Source: an uncultured Clostridia bacterium | GTDB lineage: Bacteria; Bacillota; Clostridia; Oscillospirales; CAG-382 | DNA length: 15,040 nucleotides | Direction of reading: 5' to 3' | Assembly: GCA_905235695.1 (NCBI GenBank) | Contig: CAJOMW010000012.1 | Coordinates: 1-15,040 of the forward strand | In this document: positions 1-7,271 of the stretch, piece by piece | How positions within the stretch are numbered: position 1 is the first letter of the stretch | Layout of the letters: every line of letters starts with the position of its first letter | Made by a program: the position numbers and the translations under genes | Notes under the pieces: model-generated | Database searches by the model: none | Told to the model about the DNA's origin: nothing | What the model saw: only the letters and a program-made list of their open reading frames with translations

Positions 1-746
1 CCGTCTATGCCGCTCTTCTGCATTGCGCAGAAAATGCGGTGCTTTAGCCCCTTGTTTTCCCTGTCGAGGGTTGACAGGAGCTGTTTTATGCGCTCGCGGT
101 CCGACGTTTTGTCCATGGGACACGGACTTTTCAGCACCGGGAGATCCGAGTGGCTTATAAAGTACTTTATATCCTTTTCGGGAGCGTATATGAGCGGGCG
201 GATGAGGGTTATATCGCGCCTTTCGAGGTACGTCACCGGCGAAAAGCAGCCTATTCTCCCCTCGTTGAAGAGGTTCATCATGAAGGTCTCGACTGCGTCG
301 TCAAAGTGATGCCCGAGGGCTATTTTATTGCACCCGAGCTTTTTGGCGTTCTCGTGAAGAGCGCCGCGGCGCATCCTCGCGCATAGAGAGCAGGGATTTT
401 TCTCCTTGCGGACGTTGAAGATTATCGGGGCTATATCGGTCTCGAACAGGGTAAAATTAACGTCGAGCTGACGGCACAGCTCGCCTATTGCCTCAAATCC
501 GTGCTTTGCCTCCTGCTCGGTGCCCATTCCGGCCTTGTAAAAGCCGGGGTCCATGGTTATCGCCTCTATACCGAACTTCTTTGGATAAAACTTTCTGAGC
601 GCTGCAAGCGAACAGAGAAGGGCAAGCGAATCCTTGCCTCCCGACACGCCTATTGCTATCCTGTCGCCGTCCGATATCATATCGTAGTCATCGGCTGCGC
701 GTCTGACAAAGCTGAGCATTCTTCTCTCATTAAAGCTGTAAGGCAT
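1..746 (-). CDS. TtcA-like tRNA 2-thiocytidine synthetase (3' end beyond window)
   Basis: Translating the minus strand from the ATG at 746 gives 248 residues with no stop before the window edge, so the C-terminus is missing. A PP-loop ATP-pyrophosphatase motif, SGGKDS, lies at residues 35-40. A CxxC pair (C119, C122) is followed by a lone cysteine at C209 in KSPCP. One CxxC plus a later Cys is the Fe-S ligand pattern of TtcA, which activates cytidine 32 of tRNA with ATP and adds sulfur in the cytoplasm. GHHFDD at 145-150 also fits the family. The start is supported by GGAGGGG a few bases upstream. The gene diverges from the carboxypeptidase gene across about 150 bp. Other PP-loop tRNA thiolases are possible, but TilS is unlikely because of the cysteine pattern. 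E. coli TtcA is about 311 residues, so little is probably lost. Confidence 0.87.
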   Translation of the reverse strand, partial: MPYSFNERRMLSFVRRAADDYDMISDGDRIAIGVSGGKDSLALLCSLAALRKFYPKKFGIEAITMDPGFYKAGMGTEQEAKHGFEAIGELCRQLDVNFTLFETDIAPIIFNVRKEKNPCSLCARMRRGALHENAKKLGCNKIALGHHFDDAVETFMMNLFNEGRIGCFSPVTYLERRDITLIRPLIYAPEKDIKYFISHSDLPVLKSPCPMDKTSDRERIKQLLSTLDRENKGLKHRIFCAMQKSGID

Positions 747-898
747 ATTCCCCTCCGTTATTCATTTCAAATATTACTGTATTTTATCATATATTTTTAC
801 TTCTTTTCATATTATTATTTTACAGTAAAGAAAACTTTTTACTAACAACAGGCGACACGGACAAGACGAAAAGCAATGAGAGGTCGAGAATCAAAGAT

Positions 899-2005
899 AT
901 GAACAAAAAGATGTTTTCGCTGTGCTATATTGCGTGCCTTGCGCTTTACCTCGGAATCATAGCGGTAATTATACTTTCTCATGGCGGCAGGGCAAAAGTA
1001 AGGGACGACGAAGTGCCTCAAAACGTCTCCGCACCTCTTCTCTACGCCGAAAGCGTCGGCGAAAAGCCGCATATATCCGCAAAATCGGCGGCGCTTATAG
1101 ACGCTAAAAGCGGCGCTGTGCTCTTTGAAAAGGATTCGTCAGCGCACCTTCCCATGGCGAGCACCACGAAAATAATGACGGCTTACGTCATACTCACCAA
1201 CATGGATATTGATGAAGTGGTAAAGGTTCCGAAAGAAGCGACGCTCGTTGAGGGCTCGTCGATATATCTGAGGGACGGCGAAGAGATAAAAGTCGAAACG
1301 CTCCTGTACGGTCTTATGCTCGAATCGGGGAACGACGCCGCCGTCGCTCTTGCCGTAGCCTGCTCGGGAAGCGTCGATGAGTTTGCCGCTCTCATGAACA
1401 GAACGGCGCATGAAATGGGTATGTGCGACACAGTCTTTGCAAATCCGCACGGGCTCTCCGCCGAAAACCACTACACCACCGCCTACGAGCTCGCATACAT
1501 AACCTCAAAAGCCATGCAGATAGATAAATTCCGTGAGATAGTCTCAACGCAAAAGATGCTCGTCCCATCGCTTGACGGCTCTTCCACAAGGCTGTTTCTG
1601 AATCACAACAAGCTCCTCAAGTACTACGACGGCGCTGTCGGCGTCAAGACGGGCTTTACAAAAAACGCCGGCAGATGTCTTGTCAGTGCTGCCGAACGTG
1701 ACGGAGATATGTTCATAGCCGTAACGCTCAACGACGGCAACGACTGGTCGGATCATCAAAGTATGCTCGACTATGCATTTAACTGCTACGATACGGTGAG
1801 CGTGGCAAAAAAAGGAGAGTTTTCCGTATATAAGAACGGAGAGCGTCTTAGCAACGCCGACGACGTATATATAACCGTGCCGAAAGGGCTTGAGCCGGTT
1901 TTTTCGTACAATGCGGATGCGAGCGAAAAGACGGGCGTTGTTCGGTACTGCACGGGCGGTGCCGAAATAGGTATAAGCCGTGAAGCTGCCGGCAGCGAAG
2001 AATAA
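899..2005 (+). CDS. D-alanyl-D-alanine carboxypeptidase (peptidase S11, DacF/PBP5 type)
   Basis: This 368-residue protein has all three active-site motifs of penicillin-binding S11 peptidases in order: STTK (S88 nucleophile, K91), SGN at 143-145 and KTG at 250-252. The enzyme trims the terminal D-Ala of peptidoglycan pentapeptides outside the membrane. Residues 7-27 are strongly hydrophobic after MNKK, acting as a signal peptide or N-terminal anchor. The catalytic domain covers about 58-285. A shortened C-terminal part (about 300-368) resembles the PBP5 C-terminal beta domain, and I see no C-terminal amphipathic anchor. The ATG lies about 16 bases after a weak GAGG, so initiation signals are poor and I cannot name a convincing promoter. 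The gene looks monocistronic. In spore formers DacF/DacB homologues act on cortex peptidoglycan, but nothing here shows whether this one is vegetative or sporulation-specific. Confidence 0.93.
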   Translation: MNKKMFSLCYIACLALYLGIIAVIILSHGGRAKVRDDEVPQNVSAPLLYAESVGEKPHISAKSAALIDAKSGAVLFEKDSSAHLPMASTTKIMTAYVILTNMDIDEVVKVPKEATLVEGSSIYLRDGEEIKVETLLYGLMLESGNDAAVALAVACSGSVDEFAALMNRTAHEMGMCDTVFANPHGLSAENHYTTAYELAYITSKAMQIDKFREIVSTQKMLVPSLDGSSTRLFLNHNKLLKYYDGAVGVKTGFTKNAGRCLVSAAERDGDMFIAVTLNDGNDWSDHQSMLDYAFNCYDTVSVAKKGEFSVYKNGERLSNADDVYITVPKGLEPVFSYNADASEKTGVVRYCTGGAEIGISREAAGSEE

Positions 2006-2057
2006 CCTTAACGCGATGCCCTGATACCTTATAAAAAGCTTTTTTCAGAGCTTTTAT

Positions 2058-2109
2058 GTTCTTTTTTTGTTGCTCTGCTGAACAAGGGTGCGGCTGGCAA
2101 AAGTGCCGC
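2058..2109 (+). repeat. Dispersed repeat, copy 1 (partial)
   Basis: This begins GTTCTTTTTTTGTTGCTCTG and shares the core TGTTGCTCTGCT...AAGGGT...AAAGTGCC with two other places in the window. It lacks the right half of the palindrome seen in the other copies. It starts about 50 bp after the carboxypeptidase stop and abuts copy 2 in direct orientation. Confidence 0.7.
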
Positions 2110-2113
2110 TTTT
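2090..2113 (+). terminator. Possible weak terminator after carboxypeptidase
   Basis: GCGGC (2090-2094) can pair with GCCGC (2105-2109) across a 10-base loop and is followed directly by TTTT. It lies inside repeat copy 1, about 85 bp downstream of the carboxypeptidase stop. The stem is short and the T-run brief, so termination may be partial. Confidence 0.35.
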
Positions 2114-2185
2114 GATGCTCTTTTTATGTTGTTCTGCTAAGCGAAGGTGCAGTATCCAAAGTGCCTTCCGGCACTTTGGGATACG
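2114..2185 (+). repeat. Dispersed repeat, copy 2, with long palindrome
   Basis: This is the same core as copy 1 (GTTCTGCTAAGC, AAGGTGC) followed by a strong palindrome. GTATCCAAAGTGCC (2152-2165) pairs with GGCACTTTGG plus ATAC (2170-2184) around a TTCC loop, with one bulged G at 2180. Copy 3 at 14645-14716 has the same palindrome in the opposite orientation. Confidence 0.75.
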
Positions 2186-2191
2186 TTTTAC

Positions 2192-2217
2192 GTACTTTTC
2201 TTGAAAAAGAAAAGTAC
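2192..2217. repeat. Perfect 11-bp inverted repeat (hairpin)
   Basis: GTACTTTTCTT (2192-2202) and AAGAAAAGTAC (2207-2217) are exact reverse complements around a GAAA loop. No T-run follows on either strand, so it does not look like a terminator. It sits 6 bp after repeat copy 2 and may belong to the same composite element. Copy 3 has no matching hairpin. Confidence 0.75.
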
Positions 2218-2262
2218 CAAAAGATTTTTGCCCTTCCCAAGCATGGGAATGGCCGGAAACAA

Positions 2263-2328
2263 GTGCGAAGCGCTTGTGCGTCGTCGCATTACGGGTTCCG
2301 TGCTTCGCACTCCACAGATGCGACGACG
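2263..2328. other. Interlocked inverted repeats (pseudoknot-type topology)
   Basis: There are two perfect inverted repeats. GTGCGAAGC (2263-2271) pairs with GCTTCGCAC (2302-2310). CGTCGTCGCAT (2279-2289) pairs with ATGCGACGACG (2318-2328). Their order is 1-2-1'-2', so the stems interleave rather than nest, with connecting loops of 7, 12 and 7 bases. As RNA this could form an H-type pseudoknot or two mutually exclusive hairpins. A small hairpin TTCCCA/TGGGAA (2234-2249) lies just upstream. I do not recognise a known RNA family. The region could be a structured RNA or part of a repeat element. Confidence 0.6.
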
Positions 2329-2329
2329 G

Positions 2330-2592
2330 TGCCATGCCCAGTCGTATAGCCCTTACAATGGTCTACATAAAAGCGTCGGTTGCAGTGCCTCAAAGTTCTT
2401 CGGTGGAGTTGCTCATATAGAGAATGTTGCTCGTTTCCGCGCCATGGCAAGTTTTGCGGTCACGAGACTGCAGAGAGGGCGCGGTTTTGAGAGGCTTGTG
2501 CAGTGGTACTTTATTACTTTTGCAAGTGGTATGCGCAGTTTTCTGCTTCTTTTTCCGTGGTGCCTCAACACGCCCTCAACAGGGCTATATAA
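2330..2592. other. Gene-free stretch with no identified feature
   Basis: I see no credible coding region here: the open frames across it also run through the upstream repeats and lack family-like sequence. Weak internal similarity exists between GGTCTACATAAAAGC near 2360 and GGGCTATATAAAAGC near 2582. A 9-bp inverted pair, TATAGCCCT (2345-2353) and AGGGCTATA (2581-2589), brackets it, though a 9-bp match is close to chance at this scale. A structured RNA or decayed element is possible. Confidence 0.4.
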
Positions 2593-2634
2593 AAGCTATT
2601 GGTACAGATAATACCAATAGCTTATCGTTTTTTT
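2593..2634 (+). terminator. Rho-independent terminator between convergent genes
   Basis: A perfect 12-bp stem, AAGCTATTGGTA (2593-2604) with TACCAATAGCTT (2612-2623), encloses a 7-base loop. It is followed after four bases by seven Ts (2628-2634). On the minus strand the stem runs into TTTTATA, so it may also stop transcripts arriving from the hydrolase gene at 2746. It is placed between convergent genes, as expected for a bidirectional terminator. It lies almost 590 bp after the carboxypeptidase stop, so it may serve an unannotated transcript from the spacer. Confidence 0.75.
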
Positions 2635-2646
2635 ATGGGGTGACAT

Positions 2647-2695
2647 CAATTTTCAATTTTCAATTTTCAACTTTCCACTTTCAACTTTCCACTTT
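2647..2695. repeat. Seven-unit heptanucleotide tandem array
   Basis: Seven consecutive 7-base units fill 49 bp without indels: CAATTTT three times, then CAACTTT, CCACTTT, CAACTTT, CCACTTT. The variable positions alternate in a regular way. It sits about 50 bp beyond the stop of the hydrolase gene and just after the terminator. Its role is unknown. Confidence 0.85.
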
Positions 2696-2745
2696 TAAAG
2701 GTCGCAAGCAGCGGCGCTCAGACCTCTGTCAGCGATCCGGTCAGC

Positions 2746-3669
2746 TTACGCCGCTTTTTTTACCGTAACTCCGTCCGATATTATGACTACGTCCCCATCT
2801 TCATCCGTGCGGTAATACTCTATGCCGAGCTCCTTAAACGATTTCAGCACACTTTTGTGAGGATGTCCGTAAGGGTTATCCTTGCCGCAGCTTATTACGG
2901 CTATCTTCGGATCAACTTCGCAGAGAAAAATCTCGGTGCTTGAGGTGGACGAGCCGTGATGACCTGCCTTGTATACGTCGCTTTTTATATCGTATCCGCT
3001 CCATATCATATCCTTTTCCGCATCCTTTTCGGCGTCGCCCGTGAACAGGAACGACGTGTCTCCGTATACGAGCCTTATCGCAAGGCTGGACTCGTTATAG
3101 TCGTCAAAATCGACTGCTGACGGAGATACTATCGCAAAGTTTGCGCCGTCGGACAGCGAAAGCCTGTCGCCGACCTTTACCTTGAGTATATTTGCGTTGG
3201 GGCTGAGGCGGCTGTGCGCAGTCATGTATATGAATCTGTCATAGGGATAAACGTCCTCAAAATCCCCGAGTATAACGAGGTTGTCAATCTCTATGTTCTT
3301 TATTATATCGGCGGCGCCGCCGTAGTGATCCTCGTGCGGATGAGTTATTATTAGGTATTTAAGGTGCGATGCGTTGTAATCTCTGAGATATTTCAGGAGA
3401 TAATCCGAGCTTGCCGCAGGACCGGCGTCTATCAGCATGCACTCTCCGCTTGGACTTATGATAAGGCTTGCGTCGCCCTGCCCTACGTCGATATAGTGCA
3501 CCGAGAGATAGTCCCCGAGATATGCGGCTTCCTCCGCCCTCTCGCCTGCCTCTTCAAATCTTGCGTGAAAATTTATCAGCGCAACGACTGCGATCACCGC
3601 TATAATGAGAAATCCCTCTATGGTGTTCCTCGTTTTTCTGTTCGGATACCTGCCCTTAAATTTACTCAT
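2746..3669 (-). CDS. Membrane-anchored ComEC-like metallo-beta-lactamase-fold hydrolase
   Basis: The protein has 307 residues. A basic N-terminus (about 1-16) and a single hydrophobic segment (17-33) anchor it with the domain likely outside. The MBL fold follows: HYIDVGQGDA at 58-67, the metal motif HPHEDH at 110-115, TGDA with D212 as a bridging ligand, HHGS at 237-240, and a late His at 269. The order matches the MBL domain of ComEC/Rec2, but the channel domain is absent, as in stand-alone ComEC-like hydrolases common in Firmicutes. The substrate is not established; a nucleic acid or phosphodiester is a guess from ComEC. It starts 8 bp after the translocase stop with no clear Shine-Dalgarno, suggesting translational coupling and co-transcription with ftsK. 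Confidence 0.88.
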   Translation of the reverse strand: MSKFKGRYPNRKTRNTIEGFLIIAVIAVVALINFHARFEEAGERAEEAAYLGDYLSVHYIDVGQGDASLIISPSGECMLIDAGPAASSDYLLKYLRDYNASHLKYLIITHPHEDHYGGAADIIKNIEIDNLVILGDFEDVYPYDRFIYMTAHSRLSPNANILKVKVGDRLSLSDGANFAIVSPSAVDFDDYNESSLAIRLVYGDTSFLFTGDAEKDAEKDMIWSGYDIKSDVYKAGHHGSSTSSTEIFLCEVDPKIAVISCGKDNPYGHPHKSVLKSFKELGIEYYRTDEDGDVVIISDGVTVKKAA

Positions 3670-3677
3670 AACAAGCG

Positions 3678-6512
3678 CTACTTCTGCTCGTGGTTCATCT
3701 TCATCTCGAGATATTCCTGGCGTGTTATGAGCACCTTCCTCGGCTTTGAGCCCTCAAAAGGACCGATAACACCTATTTTCTCGAGCTTGTCCACTATTCT
3801 CGCCGCTCTCGAATAACCGAGAGAGAGCTTTCTCTGGAGGAGCGAGGTTGATATCATGTTTGCGTCGACCGCAATCTCAATTGCAGGGAACATAGCGTCG
3901 TCGGAATCGAGAATAGCGTCTCTGTCGTCGACGTCGTAGTCGTCGCTTTCGCCGCCGCCCATATCCTTCTTGCCCTTCTTTTCTCCGCAGCGCTCGGCCT
4001 CGCGCTCAATGCTTCTGATAACGTCGTCGTCATATTCCGCCTCGCCCATGCCGCGAAGGTAGCTTACTATGTTCTCAATCTCGCTTTCCTTTACAAATGC
4101 GCCCTGCACACGCATAGGCTTCATGCATCCGACCGGCGCATACAGCATATCGCCTCTTCCGAGCAGCTTTTCGGCTCCGGCAACGTCAATTACCGTTCTC
4201 GAGTCTACCTGCGAAGCGACCGTGCAGCATATACGCGACGGCACGTTTGCCTTGATAAGTCCGGTAACGACGTCTACCGACGGACGCTGAGTACCGATGA
4301 TGAGGTGCATCCCGGCGGCTCTCGCCTTCTGCGCTATGCGGCAGATAGACGTCTCGACTGCGTCCCTTGCAGTCATCATCAGATCGGCGAGCTCGTCGAT
4401 TATTATCACTATCTTCGGGAGCTTTTCCCTCTCGGGATCGTTCTTTGTGATTTCGTTGTAGGTGTCCGCATCGCGAACGCCGACTTCGCCTATAAGCGTA
4501 AATCTGCGCTCCATCTCGTTTACCGCCCAAGCAAGCGAGCCTGCCGCCTTCTTCGGATCGCTGACTACCGGCACGAGAAGGTGAGGCATACCGTTATATA
4601 CGCTGAATTCAACGGACTTCGGATCTATGAGTATGAGCTTGCACTCGTCGGGGCGTGCCTTGTAGAGAAGGCTGACTATAAAGCTGTTTATACATACCGA
4701 TTTACCCATACCGGTAGCGCCTGCTATGAGAAGGTGCGGCATCTTTGCTATGTCCATATACATCGGACTTCCGGCAACGTCCATTCCGAGGCAGACCGAT
4801 ATCTTGCTTTTGAGTTGCTCAAACTTCGGGTTTTCGATAAGGTTTCTGAGATATACCGTGGATACGGTCTTGTTAGGCACTTCTATGCCCACTGCGTCCT
4901 TTCCGGGGATGGGCGCCTCTATACGGACGCCTGCCGCCGCAAGGTGGAGCGCTATGTCGTCGGACAGGTTCTGAATCGACTTTACTCTGACGCCGACCTC
5001 CGGCTGAAGCTCGTATCTCGTCACAGTCGGTCCGCAGCTTATGTTGGTTATCTTGGTCTTTACTCCGAAGTTCGCAAGCGTTTCGACAAGCTTTACCGCC
5101 GTCTCTTTAAGCTCCTCCGTCACCATGAACGTAGCCGGGTTCGGATCCTTTGTGAGAAAGTCTATCGGCGGAAATTTATACGTCTCGGATATATCCGGCT
5201 TGTGGGATACGGCGACGTCTTCCTTTTCGCCCTCAAAATCGTTGTCGGTCTTTATTTCGCTTACGGCTCCTTCTATCCTTGAGCCCTCGGCAAGAACGTC
5301 GGACGTATTCGCCTCAACTCCGGCCGACGCTATCACCGCATCCTCTGCGAATATCTCCGCAAGGTCTATTTCCTTAGGCTCATCGTCTCCTTCGGCCTTT
5401 TCGCCGCTGCTCACAAATCTGAACTTGCTCTTTATGCTGTCGTACGTCGATTTATCAGGAGCAAAGGATTCTCCTTCTCCCGTCTCCGCATTTCCGCCGA
5501 AGATGCCGTCGAGACTTATATCCGCCGCGCTCACAGCCCCGGCGTTCTCGCCTGTCGCCCTGCGAACGGCCTCCTCTGATATGTCAAGGTCTTTCTTTGA
5601 ATCATCCTCTTCGCCTTTTTCGGGCTTGTCCTTCCCGTCCTCGTCTCCGTCGTCTCCGATTCCTCCGAGGTAGGCTTTTCTTCTCTTTTTGAGCGGCAGC
5701 TGCTCCGCAGCTTCTTCACCTTCCTGCGGCTGCTCCTTTTCTCTTTCGCTCTGCTCGCGTATACTCTGCTCAAGGTGCTCCTTGCGCTGGAGCTTTGCGT
5801 TATATGACCACTCCCTCAACTTGTTCCTTATAAAGGCCACCATGTCGACGGGTGTAACGTTAAACATCGCAAATCCGAGAATTATAATGACGAATATGCA
5901 GACTATCCACGCTCCTACGCCCATGAAAGCCTGGAGCGCATTGCCGATAAGTCCGCCTACAAGTCCGCCTCCCGTATACGATACGCCCTTTGCGAAAAGG
6001 CTTCCCTCTCCTATGAGCTTATATGTATAGAAGCCCTCTCTGTCCGATCCGAGACCGATAAGCTGCCAGAGAGTCGATACAGAGACTACAATTCCGGCGT
6101 TTATGATGAATTTTGACTTTGTCTTCCGGTTTTTTGCGTCGCTCTTCCAAAAGAGGGCGTGTATCACCATTAAAAGCGGTATAAACACCGCTCCGACGGA
6201 AAAAAGTCCGCACAAAAGGTAGGCAAGATAGCCGAGAACGCTCATCTTGTCGGGAATTATGAGGCATATAACGATGAAAATGCCTATAAAGCAGAGTATG
6301 TACGGCATAAAGTTGTACGAAAAGGTGTTTTCTATGTCCCTGCTCTGCTTAAGCGTCTTTATCTGACTTTTGAGGCGCTTGTTTTCCTCTTTTTGCTTTG
6401 CGTTTTCTCTTGCGGCATTGCCGCTTGAGGCGCTTTTGCCTCTCGAGGTGCTCTTTGCGGCGCTTTTGCCTTTTCCGGCGCTCTTTGCCGGAGTTTTCTT
6501 ACTCTGAGCCAT
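3678..6512 (-). CDS. FtsK/SpoIIIE-family DNA translocase
   Basis: The protein has 944 residues. Residues 1-60 are Lys/Ser/Ala-rich with repeated GKSA-like units and a short charged coiled-coil-like stretch. Four or so membrane segments lie at about 70-86, 93-121, 136-153 and 183-217. An acidic, low-complexity linker runs to about 445. The RecA-like motor has Walker A GATGMGKS near 597-604 and Walker B IIIDELAD near 702-709. A winged-helix gamma domain ends the protein (about 872-944), which in this family reads oriented KOPS/SRS-like DNA. The role is pumping chromosome DNA through the division or sporulation septum. An in-frame stop directly precedes the ATG, which fixes the start; the nearest AAAGGA is about 16 bases away. 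It lies 37 bp after lexA. Whether it is vegetative FtsK/SftA or sporulation SpoIIIE cannot be settled from sequence. Confidence 0.95.
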   Translation of the reverse strand: MAQSKKTPAKSAGKGKSAAKSTSRGKSASSGNAARENAKQKEENKRLKSQIKTLKQSRDIENTFSYNFMPYILCFIGIFIVICLIIPDKMSVLGYLAYLLCGLFSVGAVFIPLLMVIHALFWKSDAKNRKTKSKFIINAGIVVSVSTLWQLIGLGSDREGFYTYKLIGEGSLFAKGVSYTGGGLVGGLIGNALQAFMGVGAWIVCIFVIIILGFAMFNVTPVDMVAFIRNKLREWSYNAKLQRKEHLEQSIREQSEREKEQPQEGEEAAEQLPLKKRRKAYLGGIGDDGDEDGKDKPEKGEEDDSKKDLDISEEAVRRATGENAGAVSAADISLDGIFGGNAETGEGESFAPDKSTYDSIKSKFRFVSSGEKAEGDDEPKEIDLAEIFAEDAVIASAGVEANTSDVLAEGSRIEGAVSEIKTDNDFEGEKEDVAVSHKPDISETYKFPPIDFLTKDPNPATFMVTEELKETAVKLVETLANFGVKTKITNISCGPTVTRYELQPEVGVRVKSIQNLSDDIALHLAAAGVRIEAPIPGKDAVGIEVPNKTVSTVYLRNLIENPKFEQLKSKISVCLGMDVAGSPMYMDIAKMPHLLIAGATGMGKSVCINSFIVSLLYKARPDECKLILIDPKSVEFSVYNGMPHLLVPVVSDPKKAAGSLAWAVNEMERRFTLIGEVGVRDADTYNEITKNDPEREKLPKIVIIIDELADLMMTARDAVETSICRIAQKARAAGMHLIIGTQRPSVDVVTGLIKANVPSRICCTVASQVDSRTVIDVAGAEKLLGRGDMLYAPVGCMKPMRVQGAFVKESEIENIVSYLRGMGEAEYDDDVIRSIEREAERCGEKKGKKDMGGGESDDYDVDDRDAILDSDDAMFPAIEIAVDANMISTSLLQRKLSLGYSRAARIVDKLEKIGVIGPFEGSKPRKVLITRQEYLEMKMNHEQK

Positions 6513-6549
6513 TTATATTTATGACCGTTCCTTTCTTTTTAAAGGCTTA

Positions 6550-7173
6550 TCAGTCGTAGTACCGAATATCCGCAACGACCTTGCCGAGTATGGACACTTC
6601 CTGAGTTATTATAGGTTTCATAGTGCGGTTTTCAGGCTGGAGCCTGTACGCTCCGTTCTCCTTGTAGAACCTCTTGACCGTCGCTTCGTCGTCTATCAGC
6701 GCGACGACTATCTCGCCGTTGTCGGCGTAGCTTCTCTGCTCGACTATGACGTAATCTCCGTCCATTATGCCTATATCTATCATTGATTCGCCCTTCACCT
6801 TCAGTGCAAAGAGCTTGCTCTCCTCATGAGTTCTGTCGGAGGAATAGGTTATATATCCGTCGAAATTCTGAGTTGCGAGGATAGGCATACCTGCGGCGAC
6901 CTGTCCGAGTATCGGCACCTTGTACTTCTTCGCCGAGCCCTCTCCTTCGTCGCTTTTAAGTATTGTGCGGCTCTTGCCGGCTATCTTCTTTATATATCCC
7001 TTCGAGGCAAGGCGCTCGACGTACATGTGCGCCGTAGAAGTCGATTTTATCCCGAGTGCTGCGCAAACCTCCCTGACCGATGGAGCGTAGCCCTGCGTCT
7101 CTATCGTCTCGTTTATGAAGTCAAGGACTCTCTGCTCCTTTGGTTTAAGCTTATCCTGCTGCAACATTTCCAT
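6550..7173 (-). CDS. lexA: LexA, SOS regulon repressor
   Basis: This 207-residue protein has the full LexA layout. A winged-helix DNA-binding domain covers about 12-65, with the recognition region SVREVCAALGIKSTSTAHMY. The self-cleavage site is Ala94-Gly95 (VAAGMP), and the S24 catalytic dyad is Ser130 (KGESM) and Lys167 (ATVKRF). It represses DNA-damage genes until RecA filaments trigger its autocleavage. Two starts are possible. The ATG at 7173 has AAGGA only 2 bases away, while the in-frame ATG at 7167 has it at 8 bases, so initiation at the third codon (MLQQDK) is likelier. The gene has its own promoter with an overlapping LexA box, so it is probably autoregulated. It heads a likely unit with ftsK and the MBL hydrolase. 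Confidence 0.96.
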   Translation of the reverse strand: MEMLQQDKLKPKEQRVLDFINETIETQGYAPSVREVCAALGIKSTSTAHMYVERLASKGYIKKIAGKSRTILKSDEGEGSAKKYKVPILGQVAAGMPILATQNFDGYITYSSDRTHEESKLFALKVKGESMIDIGIMDGDYVIVEQRSYADNGEIVVALIDDEATVKRFYKENGAYRLQPENRTMKPIITQEVSILGKVVADIRYYD

Positions 7174-7175
7174 CT

Positions 7176-7180
7176 TCCTT
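7176..7180 (-). promoter_or_regulatory. Shine-Dalgarno AAGGA for lexA; decides between two starts
   Basis: AAGGA is read on the minus strand. The gap to the ATG at 7173 is 2 bases and to the ATG at 7167 is 8 bases. The second spacing is normal, which favours the shorter LexA. Confidence 0.6.
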
Positions 7181-7242
7181 TCCGTCTCCGCCGCCTTCTT
7201 CCCGGTGCGGAGCCTGTATGGCGGTAGCCGCTCTTCTCCTTA

Positions 7243-7271
7243 ATTATACACGATATATTGTCAAATTTCAA
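7243..7271 (-). promoter_or_regulatory. lexA promoter (-35 TTGAAA, 17 bp, -10 TATAAT)
   Basis: On the minus strand TTGAAA (7271-7266) is followed by exactly 17 bp and then TATAAT (7248-7243), a near-perfect housekeeping sigma promoter. A transcript would begin near 7236 and have a leader of roughly 60 bases before lexA. A TTGACA at 7264-7259 is only 10 bp from the -10 and is rejected as the -35. Confidence 0.85.

Noticed and set aside
2147..2611. Plus-strand open frame of 154 codons in the large spacer
   Set aside because: It runs through palindromic repeats and into the terminator stem, has a biased Arg/Phe/Cys composition and no clear ribosome site, so it is not credible as a gene.
2647..2695. 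Heptad array considered as a CRISPR-like array
   Set aside because: Units are 7 bases with no spacers and no cas genes nearby.
2711..2754. GCGGCG/CGCCGC pairing followed by a T-run near the hydrolase stop as a terminator
   Set aside because: The loop would be 32 bases, and the T-run lies on the plus strand inside the end of the hydrolase coding sequence.
4305..5282. Plus-strand open frame of 325 codons opposite ftsK
   Set aside because: It lies wholly antisense to a certain gene, is rich in Arg/Tyr/Leu from mirrored codons, and has no recognisable family or ribosome site.
7259..7264. Perfect TTGACA on the minus strand upstream of lexA as the -35
   Set aside because: It is only 10 bp from the TATAAT; TTGAAA at 7271-7266 has the correct 17-bp spacing.
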